Origin: Candidatus Gastranaerophilales bacterium
GTDB lineage: Bacteria; Cyanobacteriota; Vampirovibrionia; Gastranaerophilales; Gastranaerophilaceae
Reading direction: 5' to 3'
DNA: 64,000 nt
NCBI GenBank assembly: GCA_944323685.1
Contig: CALUTJ010000004.1
Coordinates: 62,001-126,000, forward strand
In this document: one piece after another, positions 8,682 to 17,005 of the stretch
Numbering within the stretch: position 1 is the first letter of the stretch
Layout: every line of letters starts with the position of its first letter
Program-made: the position numbers and the translations under genes
Notes under the pieces: model-generated
The model's input: the letters and a program-made list of their open reading frames with translations, nothing else
Told to the model about the DNA's origin: nothing
Database searches by the model: none

Positions 8682-9428
8682 ATGCAAAACTATACGGTCG
8701 GTTATCAACCATATACGCAAACTCAGAGTGTAACCCCGCCGGCAGCCGGTACAAACACTTCGGGTGCAACTTTTAACATCGGGACGGGTACTCCCGGCTC
8801 AATCCCGACAAATGCAAGCGGAGTCACAATAAATATAATAGGTGCTTCCGTTAACCCGAACGGGGCAAACATTTATAACAATAACGGCTCAACACAGGCA
8901 CCCGCACCTAATAATGCATATGACAAATCATATTACACAATGCAGCCTCCTATGTACAATAAGCCCCCAACGGTACCGGTCGGAGCCTCAGGCCTGAACG
9001 GAAACACAAAAACTACCGAAAAGCCCAAAAAAGATATTGTATTGTTAACAGATGATTATATAAGAACTCTTGAAAATTACATAAGAAATGACAACCCCGA
9101 AATAAAATTAATGGGTGCTAAAGAGCTTATGCAAAGATTCAGAGAAGATGAATCAAGAAAAAATGATCCGGCTTTAACTGCCCTTTTGAACTTATTGCTC
9201 CAGAGCAAATATTCTAACGTCAAAATGGTAGGCACAAGTATACTCGAAAACGGATGGGCACAGGGTGACGCATTAACACAACAATTGCTCGCTCAAATGC
9301 AGCAATCTAACTCAGGCTACGGTTTAGATGCACTTGATGCAGCAAAAGCCGCGTTGAAAACAGCAGGCCAGACAGTAAAGGTTGACGACCCCAATCCGCC
9401 CAAAAAAGAAGAAACACAAAAGAAATAA
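8682..9428 (+). CDS. Hypothetical protein with a disordered N-terminus and a HEAT-like helical domain
   Basis: 248 aa. Residues 1-115 are Thr/Pro/Asn/Gly-rich and probably disordered, with Tyr-rich starts (YTVGYQPYTQTQ). Residues about 120-225 are amphipathic helices resembling HEAT or armadillo repeats (LENYIRNDNPEIKLMGAKEL, then LLLQSKYSNVKMVGTSILE). The C-terminus is Lys-rich. AAGGTGAAAGT precedes the ATG. It lies 15 bp before the next gene and is probably co-transcribed with it. The family is not recognised; a protein-binding scaffold is the most that can be inferred. Confidence 0.7.
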   Translation: MQNYTVGYQPYTQTQSVTPPAAGTNTSGATFNIGTGTPGSIPTNASGVTINIIGASVNPNGANIYNNNGSTQAPAPNNAYDKSYYTMQPPMYNKPPTVPVGASGLNGNTKTTEKPKKDIVLLTDDYIRTLENYIRNDNPEIKLMGAKELMQRFREDESRKNDPALTALLNLLLQSKYSNVKMVGTSILENGWAQGDALTQQLLAQMQQSNSGYGLDALDAAKAALKTAGQTVKVDDPNPPKKEETQKK

Positions 9429-9443
9429 AAAGCAGGTTTATGT

Positions 9444-9881
9444 ATGAATAAATGGAATGTTGCAGCAAAAGTAGCAGGTACACTAACAGCAGGCATGGTG
9501 CTGTATAACGCGCACGATGTCGGCAAAAAACATTCTGCGGAACACGTTAAAGAAAAATCAGCATCAAGATTAAATAGATTGTACATGCGCTCAAGAAGAA
9601 TGGAAGACCTGAGCGAAAGTACAAGCAAACTAAAAGACTGGTATTTTAGAACAAATGCTGATTGGAACCTGCCTGACAAGATTAATGCAATAACAGGCTA
9701 CGTTTCTGGCGCTTTTCAGCAGATGGCCTCGGATGTCGTACCGGCAGCACTTGCAACAGGCGCTTTAATCAGCAAGAAATTTGCAAAAGTCTTTTCAATC
9801 GGTCTGTTGTTATACGGTATAAAATATTTGTTGTTTGATGTAATTGATATCGGACGCCCGGACCACCTTAAAGGCGAGTAG
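9444..9881 (+). CDS. Hypothetical small membrane-associated protein
   Basis: 145 aa, 15 bp downstream of the HEAT-like gene, presumably in the same operon. It has a weakly hydrophobic N-terminal segment (VAAKVAGTLTAGMVLYN, about residues 6-22), a basic middle region rich in Arg, and a hydrophobic C-terminal helix (FSIGLLLYGIKYLLFDVI, about 118-135). The topology suggests membrane attachment. No domain is recognised. Its 3' end overlaps the convergent cyclo-ligase gene by 14 bp. Confidence 0.65.
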   Translation: MNKWNVAAKVAGTLTAGMVLYNAHDVGKKHSAEHVKEKSASRLNRLYMRSRRMEDLSESTSKLKDWYFRTNADWNLPDKINAITGYVSGAFQQMASDVVPAALATGALISKKFAKVFSIGLLLYGIKYLLFDVIDIGRPDHLKGE

Positions 9882-10413
9882 TTACAACCCCGCTTTCATT
9901 GATTATATAATCAACGGGGACGTCAAATGATTCATTAGGGATGCTATCAAGGCACAGTTGTGCATATTGCGGCACTGCTGTTATTATATCGGAATATTTT
10001 TTTAAAAATCTGTCGTAATAACCTTTTCCGTATCCAAGCCTGTTTCCGCTAACATCAACAGCCAATGCGGGAATAAAAGCAAGTTCCAAAAACGAACAGT
10101 CGCTGCACATGTCCTCTGAAGGTTCGGGGATAGAATATTTACCAGTAATAAAATTTTCAAGAGAGGTATAGCGGGAAACATAAATATCATCACCGGCAAC
10201 GCATGGAAAATAAAAATTTTTGTCTTTAATTTTTAAAAGGTCAAGCAACGACACCTCATTGCCGATAGGATAAAAAAGCAGAACATTTTTTGCCCTGTTA
10301 AATACGTCCCAGTTAACGATATTTGAGCAAATTTTCGATGAACTCAAGTTTGAATTCAGTGTTTTTCTGATTTTTTTACACTCTGCGCGCAATAATTTTT
10401 TATCATTATCCAT
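9868..10413 (-). CDS. 5-formyltetrahydrofolate cyclo-ligase (MTHFS)
   Basis: 181 aa, the normal length for this cytosolic enzyme, which converts 5-formyl-THF to 5,10-methenyl-THF with ATP and returns the stored folate to one-carbon metabolism. Family landmarks: an early basic region (LRAECKKIRKTL), LLFYPIGNEVSLLDLL (substrate region), IPEPS, and the ATP-binding signature VDVSGNRLGYGKGYYDRFL (about residues 120-138), which is diagnostic. The gene converges on the small membrane-protein gene with a 14-bp overlap. No Shine-Dalgarno is obvious. Confidence 0.92.
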   Translation of the reverse strand: MDNDKKLLRAECKKIRKTLNSNLSSSKICSNIVNWDVFNRAKNVLLFYPIGNEVSLLDLLKIKDKNFYFPCVAGDDIYVSRYTSLENFITGKYSIPEPSEDMCSDCSFLELAFIPALAVDVSGNRLGYGKGYYDRFLKKYSDIITAVPQYAQLCLDSIPNESFDVPVDYIINESGVVTTRL

Positions 10414-10461
10414 AACAAAATAAAATTATACACAAACTTAAAATAAATGGATATATGTGTC

Positions 10462-10490
10462 TTTACAGGCTTGCAATTTGAGATTATAAT
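10462..10490 (+). promoter_or_regulatory. Strong sigma-70 type promoter for the XRE-cobO operon
   Basis: TTTACA (10462-10467), a 17-bp spacer and TATAAT (10485-10490). It would give a leader of about 23 nt before the ATG at 10520; that leader has no Shine-Dalgarno. Confidence 0.7.
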
Positions 10491-10519
10491 ATAGCAAATT
10501 ATAAAATTTTACTCAACTG

Positions 10520-10870
10520 ATGAACAGAAAAGAATTAAGCAAAAAATTAAAAAGGGCAAGAATCGAATCGGGTCTTAAGCAGGAACAAATCGCTCAACTT
10601 ATGAATCTGCCTGTTTCAGGTATATCTGTTATAGAAAAAGGCACCAGAAAAGTTGATGTTATTGAGCTGATTAAATTTGCGGAATTTTACTCAAAACCCG
10701 TTGAGTGGTTTTTCCGAGATGAAAGCAATACAAATTACAGACGCTGGTACGATAAAGATGCAAAACTCGCTGAGGCATTTGATTTGCTGCAAAAAGCGCC
10801 CGTAAAATACAGAAAAAGCTGCGCCTGCGCAATAATAGGTTTTTTAAAAGAAAGCGGACTCATTAAATAA
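10520..10870 (+). CDS. XRE-family transcriptional regulator
   Basis: 116 aa. An N-terminal Cro/CI-type helix-turn-helix (about residues 5-62) is clear: LKRARIESGLKQEQIAQLMN, then GISVIEKGTRKVDVIELIKF. The C-terminal half (WFFRDESNTNYRRWYDKDAK and on) is helical and may mediate dimerisation. Its stop overlaps the start of the cobalamin adenosyltransferase gene by one base (TAATG), so the two are translationally coupled. Whether it controls cobalamin genes or itself cannot be seen; no palindromic operator was found at its own promoter. Confidence 0.85.
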   Translation: MNRKELSKKLKRARIESGLKQEQIAQLMNLPVSGISVIEKGTRKVDVIELIKFAEFYSKPVEWFFRDESNTNYRRWYDKDAKLAEAFDLLQKAPVKYRKSCACAIIGFLKESGLIK

Positions 10871-11454
10871 TGAACAGACCGGAGTGCGACAACAATAAAT
10901 TATATAATCCTGAATTTTCAAAACACGGATATATTCAGGTTTATACCGGTAACGGCAAGGGAAAAACAACAGCCTCTCTGGGGCTTGCTATGAGAGCGCT
11001 GGGCAGAGGCTGGAAGGTGCTTATTGTAATGTTTACAAAAGGCGGCAACGATTACGGAGAGCTGATATCGTTTTCACAGCTGAGCCCTGATTTGAAAGAT
11101 AAAGTAAAAATCATACAGGCCGGTCTGGATAGGATTGTGTATTCGCAAAACATAAACGAAACCGACAAAAAAATTATAGAACAGGGCTGGCAATCCGCGA
11201 AAAGCGCAATTAAAAACGATGAATATCAGCTTATAATACTCGATGAAGCCAACATAGCAATCGACCTTAAATGTATACAACTGGATGATATGATACAAAC
11301 CCTGAAGAACAAACCTGAAGATATGGAAATAGTCTTGACAGGGCGCAATGCAAAACAGGAAATCATAGAGATAGCCGACCTTGTATCGGAAATTAACCCG
11401 ATAAAACACTACTGGGATAAAGGGATAAAAGCGAGAAAAGGGATAGAATTTTAA
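10870..11454 (+). CDS. cobO: Cob(I)yrinic acid a,c-diamide adenosyltransferase (CobO/BtuR family)
   Basis: 194 aa, typical length for CobO/BtuR/CobA-type enzymes, which attach the 5'-deoxyadenosyl group of ATP to cobalt(I) corrinoids to make or salvage adenosylcobalamin. Visible motifs: the characteristic P-loop GNGKGKTTASLGLAMRALGR (about residues 24-43), VMFTKGG, the Walker B-like LIILDEANIAI, and the late VLTGRNA with the IADLVSEI segment that closes the family. The start codon overlaps the stop of the XRE gene. No other cobalamin biosynthesis gene is in the window, so salvage is as likely as de novo synthesis. Confidence 0.92.
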   Translation: MNRPECDNNKLYNPEFSKHGYIQVYTGNGKGKTTASLGLAMRALGRGWKVLIVMFTKGGNDYGELISFSQLSPDLKDKVKIIQAGLDRIVYSQNINETDKKIIEQGWQSAKSAIKNDEYQLIILDEANIAIDLKCIQLDDMIQTLKNKPEDMEIVLTGRNAKQEIIEIADLVSEINPIKHYWDKGIKARKGIEF

Positions 11455-11523
11455 TATTTGATATTGCTATTTTACGAGATTTGACATAAATTATATATAT
11501 AAAGAGGATTAAGGAGAAATAAT

Positions 11524-11778
11524 ATGGCGCAGCAATTTCCCCCGCAACAATATAAAACAAGACTGGCGTTACTTGTATTCTTAAAAGGCGCATCTGCTCC
11601 GATGGTGCTTTATTTTGAAGACCCTAAAGCAGTGTTTGACGAAATATTACCCTTAATAAGAACTCAATCCACAGTCGGTAAGCTTATCGAAAAAGATGCA
11701 ACAGGCCCGATTAAAAAAGTTGCAATTATGTCTAACCAAATTGCATCAATAGCGTTACAAGAAGAAGTTTGTCAATAA
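11524..11778 (+). CDS. Small conserved-looking hypothetical protein
   Basis: 84 aa behind a strong Shine-Dalgarno (AAGGAGAAATA-ATG). It reads as a compact alpha/beta protein: two strands (RLALLVFLK, PMVLYFED), a helix (AVFDEILPLI), and a final strand-helix (KKVAIMSNQIASIAL). This resembles a small single-domain fold, but I do not recognise the family. It lies 16 bp before the HerA-like gene and is probably in one transcript with it and with fliS. Confidence 0.7.
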   Translation: MAQQFPPQQYKTRLALLVFLKGASAPMVLYFEDPKAVFDEILPLIRTQSTVGKLIEKDATGPIKKVAIMSNQIASIALQEEVCQ

Positions 11779-11794
11779 CTAAAACGGGAATTAA

Positions 11795-14074
11795 ATGAAA
11801 TTAGTTGAAATAAAAAACAGTTTAGCAAAATTATACTACGAGCCGATTGATTTTCCGCTCGTTATCTCAGACTTTTTAACAATAGATGACGGAAATCAAA
11901 AAATACTTGCTCAGGTTGTATCAATCGAATCTACAACCAAAGAAGATACAAACTGCGCAATACTTAAATTTGCACTTGATTTGGACGATGCAAACAAACA
12001 CAGCACCTATAGCGGTTATGTTCCTGCTCTGGACGCAATTGTTTCGAGAACAAAGACAAATATATTGCAGGATATATTTTCTTCCTGTGAAAATGCAATA
12101 AATGTAGGAGTTTTAACTAATTCATCCAAAATAGATTTAAATCTGAATCCCGAAATTTTAGATAAATTCCTCTATATTCAATCTGACAAACAGGAGGAAA
12201 TAACAAACTTTTTAAATACCGTAATAGAGCATAACAGAGAAGAAAACAGAAAAACTCTTGCAATAAAATTCCACGACACAGAGCCATACAGCTCAGACAG
12301 TACAGTGGTTTTCGGCAAGGATTTAAAACTCCCTGTTAATAACGATATTCTTAATTATATATACGAAAATGACTTAACGGGTCTGACTGTTGAGCAAAAG
12401 GCAATAGTTCAGGACATTTTGCTTGAAATTGAAGAATACATAAACACACTCGAGGACGGATTTATCCCCTTCAACACCTTGCTGGACGTAGTAAACAGCG
12501 TATACGAATCTGATAAATCAACAGGTGTAATTCTTTTTAGAAACAAGCTGTTAAAATACAACCAGCTTAATATATTTGCTTCGACAACGGAAGAGATAAA
12601 CGCGCTTTATGACTCGCTCAAATCAAGCACGATAACGGTTTTGGATTTGTCAAACCATGATGAAAACTGGACAAAAGAAGCATTAAAATTTGCACTGCAA
12701 AATATTGATGAAAAATTCTCACTTGTAATGCAGATTGATGACGATTTAGCGGATGAAAGCCATATTAACGAGCTTTACGCTAATGAAGAAATAATGCCGG
12801 TTGTTGCCTCAGGGTACGAATCAAATCTTGCTTCAAAAATAAAATCCTACGCAAAAGACCTTGTTCTGTTCAAACCAGAAAAGCAGCAAAAAGCAGCGGC
12901 AAGTTATAACTCATTTCTTATGAAACTTGCTCCTTCAGAGTTCATTGTTTCAGGCGAAACAACGTATTATACTCCGCTGATAGTAAAAGAGCTGCCTGCT
13001 AAATTTACAAGAACAAATATTACGCAGCCTTTAGCAGCACAGCCTTCCGCTTTTGATGAAACTGCTAACGTACCTGAAGATGTAGAATTATTGCCGCCTG
13101 ACGAGGATATAAACGAGCAGGTTCAGGACGATGACCTTCAAATAAATACTGATTCTCAAGATTCATTTGAATATTTCGAAGAAACAGACGAGCTTCAAGA
13201 CCTTGGTGCGCTTGAGGATACCGAAGAAAACAGCGAAATCAAAAATATATTTGATGAAACGGTTGAAGAAGAAATAGCCAAAGATGTCGACAAAATGTTC
13301 ACTGCGGCGCCGGTACAACCTGAGGCTATTCAGGAAGATGATACAGAGGACTTAACCGACCTTGAAACATTATCTGATAACGATATTGATACAGACAACA
13401 GTATTGATTTTGAAGCAGACAATGAAGTGAATCTGCAAGAGCTTTCGCAGGACGATGTTGCGCAACCGGAAAACGAAATCATATCAGCTGACGACCTTGA
13501 TGTACTTGAACAATTCAGCGATGCTGACGACCTGTCTTTGCAAGAAGACGGATATGACGCTATAGAACCTTTAGAGGAGCATATACAGGAGGATTCTTCT
13601 GATGATTCACAGGGCGGTGTGCTTCAACTTCAAGAAAATGCAGAAGCTGAAGAACATCTCTCCGGCGATGCCGGATTGATTTCTGAAGACGAAGCGCTTG
13701 ATGAAATCGAACCTCTTGAGGCTCTTGATGATTTTGAAGATGCTGATTCAGGTGTTTTAGGCGAAGGCAGCGGCCCTTCTCTTGAGTTGCAGCAACAAGA
13801 ACCCACACAGGATGAAATATACGAAAGTCTTACTGAAAACAATTCACTGCCCGGGGTTCCTATTTATTCGACACAGCAGCCAAACAGCCCCACAGCTAAA
13901 TCAAGCGATGGCATGAACATAACAGAAGGTAATATTGTATATCATGAAAAATACGGGCGCGGGGTTGTAGAAGAGCTGTTTAATTACGGAAAACGTACTC
14001 TCTGTTCAATACAGTTTGATAACGTAGGCAGAAGACTTCTGGAACCGAATCTTGCAGAGCTTAAGCAAATGTAG
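11795..14074 (+). CDS. Acidic multidomain protein with a degenerate HerA-like core and a C-terminal Tudor-like domain
   Basis: 759 aa. The N-terminal part (about 1-90) resembles the beta-barrel that opens HerA-type ATPases (FPLVISDFLTIDDG, ILAQVVSIES). The middle (about 115-410) follows the order of such an ATPase, including STITVLDLSNH, FSLVMQIDDDL and LAPSEFIVSGE, but no Walker A is present where one is expected. Residues about 420-690 are extremely Asp/Glu-rich and probably disordered. The last 50 residues (GNIVYHEKYGRGVVEELF and on) resemble the small barrel at the C-terminus of UvrD/PcrA helicases. The HerA link is my inference from weak similarity. No function is assigned. Confidence 0.6.
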   Translation: MKLVEIKNSLAKLYYEPIDFPLVISDFLTIDDGNQKILAQVVSIESTTKEDTNCAILKFALDLDDANKHSTYSGYVPALDAIVSRTKTNILQDIFSSCENAINVGVLTNSSKIDLNLNPEILDKFLYIQSDKQEEITNFLNTVIEHNREENRKTLAIKFHDTEPYSSDSTVVFGKDLKLPVNNDILNYIYENDLTGLTVEQKAIVQDILLEIEEYINTLEDGFIPFNTLLDVVNSVYESDKSTGVILFRNKLLKYNQLNIFASTTEEINALYDSLKSSTITVLDLSNHDENWTKEALKFALQNIDEKFSLVMQIDDDLADESHINELYANEEIMPVVASGYESNLASKIKSYAKDLVLFKPEKQQKAAASYNSFLMKLAPSEFIVSGETTYYTPLIVKELPAKFTRTNITQPLAAQPSAFDETANVPEDVELLPPDEDINEQVQDDDLQINTDSQDSFEYFEETDELQDLGALEDTEENSEIKNIFDETVEEEIAKDVDKMFTAAPVQPEAIQEDDTEDLTDLETLSDNDIDTDNSIDFEADNEVNLQELSQDDVAQPENEIISADDLDVLEQFSDADDLSLQEDGYDAIEPLEEHIQEDSSDDSQGGVLQLQENAEAEEHLSGDAGLISEDEALDEIEPLEALDDFEDADSGVLGEGSGPSLELQQQEPTQDEIYESLTENNSLPGVPIYSTQQPNSPTAKSSDGMNITEGNIVYHEKYGRGVVEELFNYGKRTLCSIQFDNVGRRLLEPNLAELKQM

Positions 14075-14144
14075 GTGATTTGACGTATAGACCGCACAAA
14101 TGTGTTGTGCTAAGTTTATATTATATAATTGGAAGTTGCCTGAA

Positions 14145-14642
14145 ATGAACCCATATTTAAAACAGTACAAACAAACACAAATGGATACGGCACCGAAGGA
14201 AGAAATTCTTTTGATGTTATATGACGGTGCCGTCAGATTTTTGCATAAAGCAAAAGAAGGTTTTGCTGAAAAAAATATAGAAAAACAGCATAACTATATT
14301 GTTAAAGTGCAAAATATAATTACGGAATTTGAGTCAACGCTTGATATGGAAGCTGGCGGCGAATTTGCGAAAAATTTATTTAATTTATACGAATTTATGA
14401 GCGCACAACTTTTGATTGCCAATGTCAAAAAGAATGAACACGCGCTTGATATAGTTATAAAACACATGACCTCTTTAAGAGATACGTGGAGAGAGGCAAT
14501 AAAAAACTTTAAAGCCTCGGGTCAGACCCTGTCAGATTACAACAGCGTGGATAAATATCAGGCTGAAAATAATGCTGACAGTGACTATGATGATGACGAC
14601 GAGGATGACGAAGATACTTCTATCGGGGAATATATATTATGA
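14145..14642 (+). CDS. fliS: Flagellar export chaperone FliS
   Basis: FliS binds the C-terminus of flagellin in the cytosol and delivers it to the flagellar export apparatus. The start MNPYLKQYKQTQMDTA and the segment PKEEILLMLYDGAVRFLHKA are diagnostic, followed by the four-helix-bundle pattern (NLYEFMSAQLLIAN). The frame is open from an ATG at 14100, but the in-frame ATG at 14145 gives the family N-terminus and is preferred. The body is of FliS length; the last 40 residues form an acidic Asp/Glu tail absent from most homologues. The stop overlaps the next start by 4 bp (ATGA). No flagellin gene is in the window. Confidence 0.9.
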   Translation: MNPYLKQYKQTQMDTAPKEEILLMLYDGAVRFLHKAKEGFAEKNIEKQHNYIVKVQNIITEFESTLDMEAGGEFAKNLFNLYEFMSAQLLIANVKKNEHALDIVIKHMTSLRDTWREAIKNFKASGQTLSDYNSVDKYQAENNADSDYDDDDEDDEDTSIGEYIL

Positions 14643-15007
14643 GTCTGGACTTAAAAAACCTTGAATTAATTTATGAAAGATACTACGAAATTTTGCAGCA
14701 GATAAATGAACTCATTGAAAAAGGTATGTACAGCGAGCTTGCGGCATATATCAGCAAAAAAGAAATGATTTTGCAGGAAGCTAAAGTCTATGCGGATAGA
14801 ATCTGCCGGACAGGTGAAGACGCAAGCGATATGGCCGAGTTATGCAAAAAAATTCATAATCTTGAGAAAGCCAACATTGATGCATTGACTAAAATAAAAG
14901 ATGAAATACAACAAGAGCTGCACTCCGTAAACAAAGACTCTAAACTAAAAAAAGCATATGCACTTTCTGCTTCCAAAAACGGGGGGCTTCTGGATTTCAA
15001 AGAATGA
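14639..15007 (+). CDS. Probable flagellar chaperone of the FlgN/FliT type
   Basis: 122 aa, all helical: LELIYERYYEILQQINELIE, then ELAAYISKKEMILQEAKVYA, then ANIDALTKIKDEIQQELHSV. It resembles the antiparallel coiled-coil chaperones FliT and FlgN, which escort the filament cap or hook-filament junction proteins. Sequence identity in these families is low. The call relies on size, the helix pattern and translational coupling to fliS (4-bp overlap), since fliS-fliT pairs are common. It is coupled in the same way to the transporter gene that follows. Confidence 0.55.
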   Translation: MSLDLKNLELIYERYYEILQQINELIEKGMYSELAAYISKKEMILQEAKVYADRICRTGEDASDMAELCKKIHNLEKANIDALTKIKDEIQQELHSVNKDSKLKKAYALSASKNGGLLDFKE

Positions 15008-15915
15008 TTGAGGCACTTTTTACAAACAAAAAAACAGCTGCACTGCTGTCAATATTATCCAACCTGTCACTAATAATATTAAAATTAATAACAGGCTTTT
15101 TAACCGGCAGTGTAAGTATAATATCAGAAGCAATTCACTCAGGCAGCGACTTACTGGCATCATTTATAACTTTTATTGCAGTAAACAAAGCGGACAAACC
15201 GGCTGACAGCGACCACCCGTTCGGGCACGGTAAATATGAAGATGTGGCAGGTTTTATAGAAGGTTCTCTCATAATACTTGCATCGTTGTATATAATTTAT
15301 GAGGTCATAAAAAAATTAAGTGGTGAAGTCGAGCCTGTTACCAACTCACTTGCAGGTATTTCTGTTATGGGGTTTTCCGTGCTTGTAAATATTGGTGTAA
15401 GCGCTTATCTTTTTAAAGTCGCAAAAGTTACGGACTCGATAGCCATATATTCTGACGCTGAACATCTTCGAACGGATATATTTTCTTCTCTAACGGTTTT
15501 TGCCGGTTTAATAATCATACAATTTACAGGCTTGCACATTATAGATGCAATCATAGCAACAATTGTCGCAATGATTATTATGAACACCGGCTATAAAATC
15601 TGCAAACAAACCATGAATGATATATTAGACGGTTCTTTGCCTCAAAAAGAAGTGGAATTGCTGGATATGGTAATAAAAAGTCATATAAACCACGGAATAT
15701 CCGGCATTAAAGAAATAAAAACCAGAAAATCCGGTAAAGACAAAGAAATTAATATGATATTGCTAGTTGACGGAAACCTTACTGTTTCATCAGCTCATGA
15801 GATATGCGACAAAATTGAAAACGAGATAGAAAACAAACTCGGTAATACAAAAATAACAATACATGTAGAGCCGGCTAAAAACGCCGATAATTCTTGCCAA
15901 AAGGTTAATATATAA
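15004..15915 (+). CDS. Cation diffusion facilitator (CDF) metal transporter
   Basis: 303 aa inner-membrane antiporter that exports divalent metals (Zn, Fe, Mn, Cd or Co) for protons. It has six membrane segments in the first 200 residues. The metal-site motif HSGSD lies in the second helix and a matching HLRTD pair in the fifth, with the conserved cytosolic loop SDHPFGHGKYEDVAGFIEGS between helices 2 and 3. The C-terminal cytosolic domain (about 210-300, ending ITIHVEP) is the usual dimerisation domain. The specific metal cannot be read from the sequence. It starts inside the stop of the FlgN-like gene (ATGA). Confidence 0.92.
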   Translation: MIEALFTNKKTAALLSILSNLSLIILKLITGFLTGSVSIISEAIHSGSDLLASFITFIAVNKADKPADSDHPFGHGKYEDVAGFIEGSLIILASLYIIYEVIKKLSGEVEPVTNSLAGISVMGFSVLVNIGVSAYLFKVAKVTDSIAIYSDAEHLRTDIFSSLTVFAGLIIIQFTGLHIIDAIIATIVAMIIMNTGYKICKQTMNDILDGSLPQKEVELLDMVIKSHINHGISGIKEIKTRKSGKDKEINMILLVDGNLTVSSAHEICDKIENEIENKLGNTKITIHVEPAKNADNSCQKVNI

Positions 15916-15928
15916 GTACAATTAACTT

Positions 15929-17005
15929 ATGAATAAAAAAAGCCTTTTACTGATTTTTATAATATCTTTGATTAGTGTAATTTACACTATAAACAGTGTT
16001 TGCTACAAATATATTGATAACAGACTCGATAACTTTTTTATAAACAAACAGTATGTTCAAAAGGTCACAACCACTAAAACTCAAAGCCACGCAATTGCAA
16101 TAAGCGAACCATCAAGACTGTTTATTGCAATCCTTACAACTGCCGTAGTTTTCACTGTTGTCGTATATTCAACAGCAACACAAACAACGATTTTTATAAT
16201 CTTTTTTATTATTGCTTACCTCATTGCATACAAGCTTGCACTTGATAACAAAATCCTGATTAATCTGACCGGTACACTTCTTTCCATAGGTGCAGCAGCA
16301 GCTTTTGCAAAAGCATATAAAAAAATCTTTAAGGATAATGTAAACAAAAAAATAGAAAACATTTTGAGCAAATACATCTCAAAAGACATAACAAACAAGG
16401 TGCTTAAAAACGAGTCCGCAACAAAGCTCGGGGGCAAACGAGCGGAAATAACCGTTATGTTTGCAGACATAAGAGGTTTTACCTCGCTTTCGGAAACAAG
16501 AAAAGCAGAGGAGGTTTCACAGCTTCTAAACGAATATTTCAGCGAACTTGAACCCGTAATAACAAAATATAACGGGGTTATTAATAAATTTATAGGCGAT
16601 GCCGTGCTGGTAATCTTCGGCGATCCTGAAACCGACAAACTTCACGCAAAACATGCGGTTAAATGCGCCTATGAGCTAAGAAACAAAGTTAAAGATATAA
16701 AACAACGCTGGATTGAAGAGGGCAAACCCAAAATTGATATAGGAATCGGAATCAATACAGGCGAAGCTTTTATAGGCAATGTAGGCACGGAAAACAGGTT
16801 TGAATACACAGTTATCGGTGACGCGGTAAATATTGCAAGCAGAATTGAAGACTACAATAAAATCTATAAAACACACATATTAATAAGCGAAAATACTTAC
16901 AATAAAATATCTCAAATTGTTGACGTAATAAAAATCAGAGAGGTATCAATCAAAGGCAAAGCCAAAAAGATTAATATCTACGAAGTTTTAAGAATAACGG
17001 AATAA
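15929..17005 (+). CDS. Membrane-anchored class III adenylate cyclase
   Basis: 358 aa. An N-terminal helix (about 4-25) and a group of hydrophobic helices (about 50-130) anchor it in the inner membrane. The catalytic domain (about 165-355) makes cyclic AMP from ATP. Metal-binding Asp residues are in VMFADIRGFTSLSE and GDAVLVIFGD. The purine-selecting Lys (INKFIGD) and Asp (VIGDAVN) fit adenylate rather than guanylate, and the transition-state Asn and Arg are in VNIASRIE. The architecture looks like a CHASE2-cyclase whose extracytoplasmic CHASE2 domain is reduced to about 25 residues. Its stop overlaps the recG start (TAATG), an unexpected pairing. Confidence 0.9.
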   Translation: MNKKSLLLIFIISLISVIYTINSVCYKYIDNRLDNFFINKQYVQKVTTTKTQSHAIAISEPSRLFIAILTTAVVFTVVVYSTATQTTIFIIFFIIAYLIAYKLALDNKILINLTGTLLSIGAAAAFAKAYKKIFKDNVNKKIENILSKYISKDITNKVLKNESATKLGGKRAEITVMFADIRGFTSLSETRKAEEVSQLLNEYFSELEPVITKYNGVINKFIGDAVLVIFGDPETDKLHAKHAVKCAYELRNKVKDIKQRWIEEGKPKIDIGIGINTGEAFIGNVGTENRFEYTVIGDAVNIASRIEDYNKIYKTHILISENTYNKISQIVDVIKIREVSIKGKAKKINIYEVLRITE

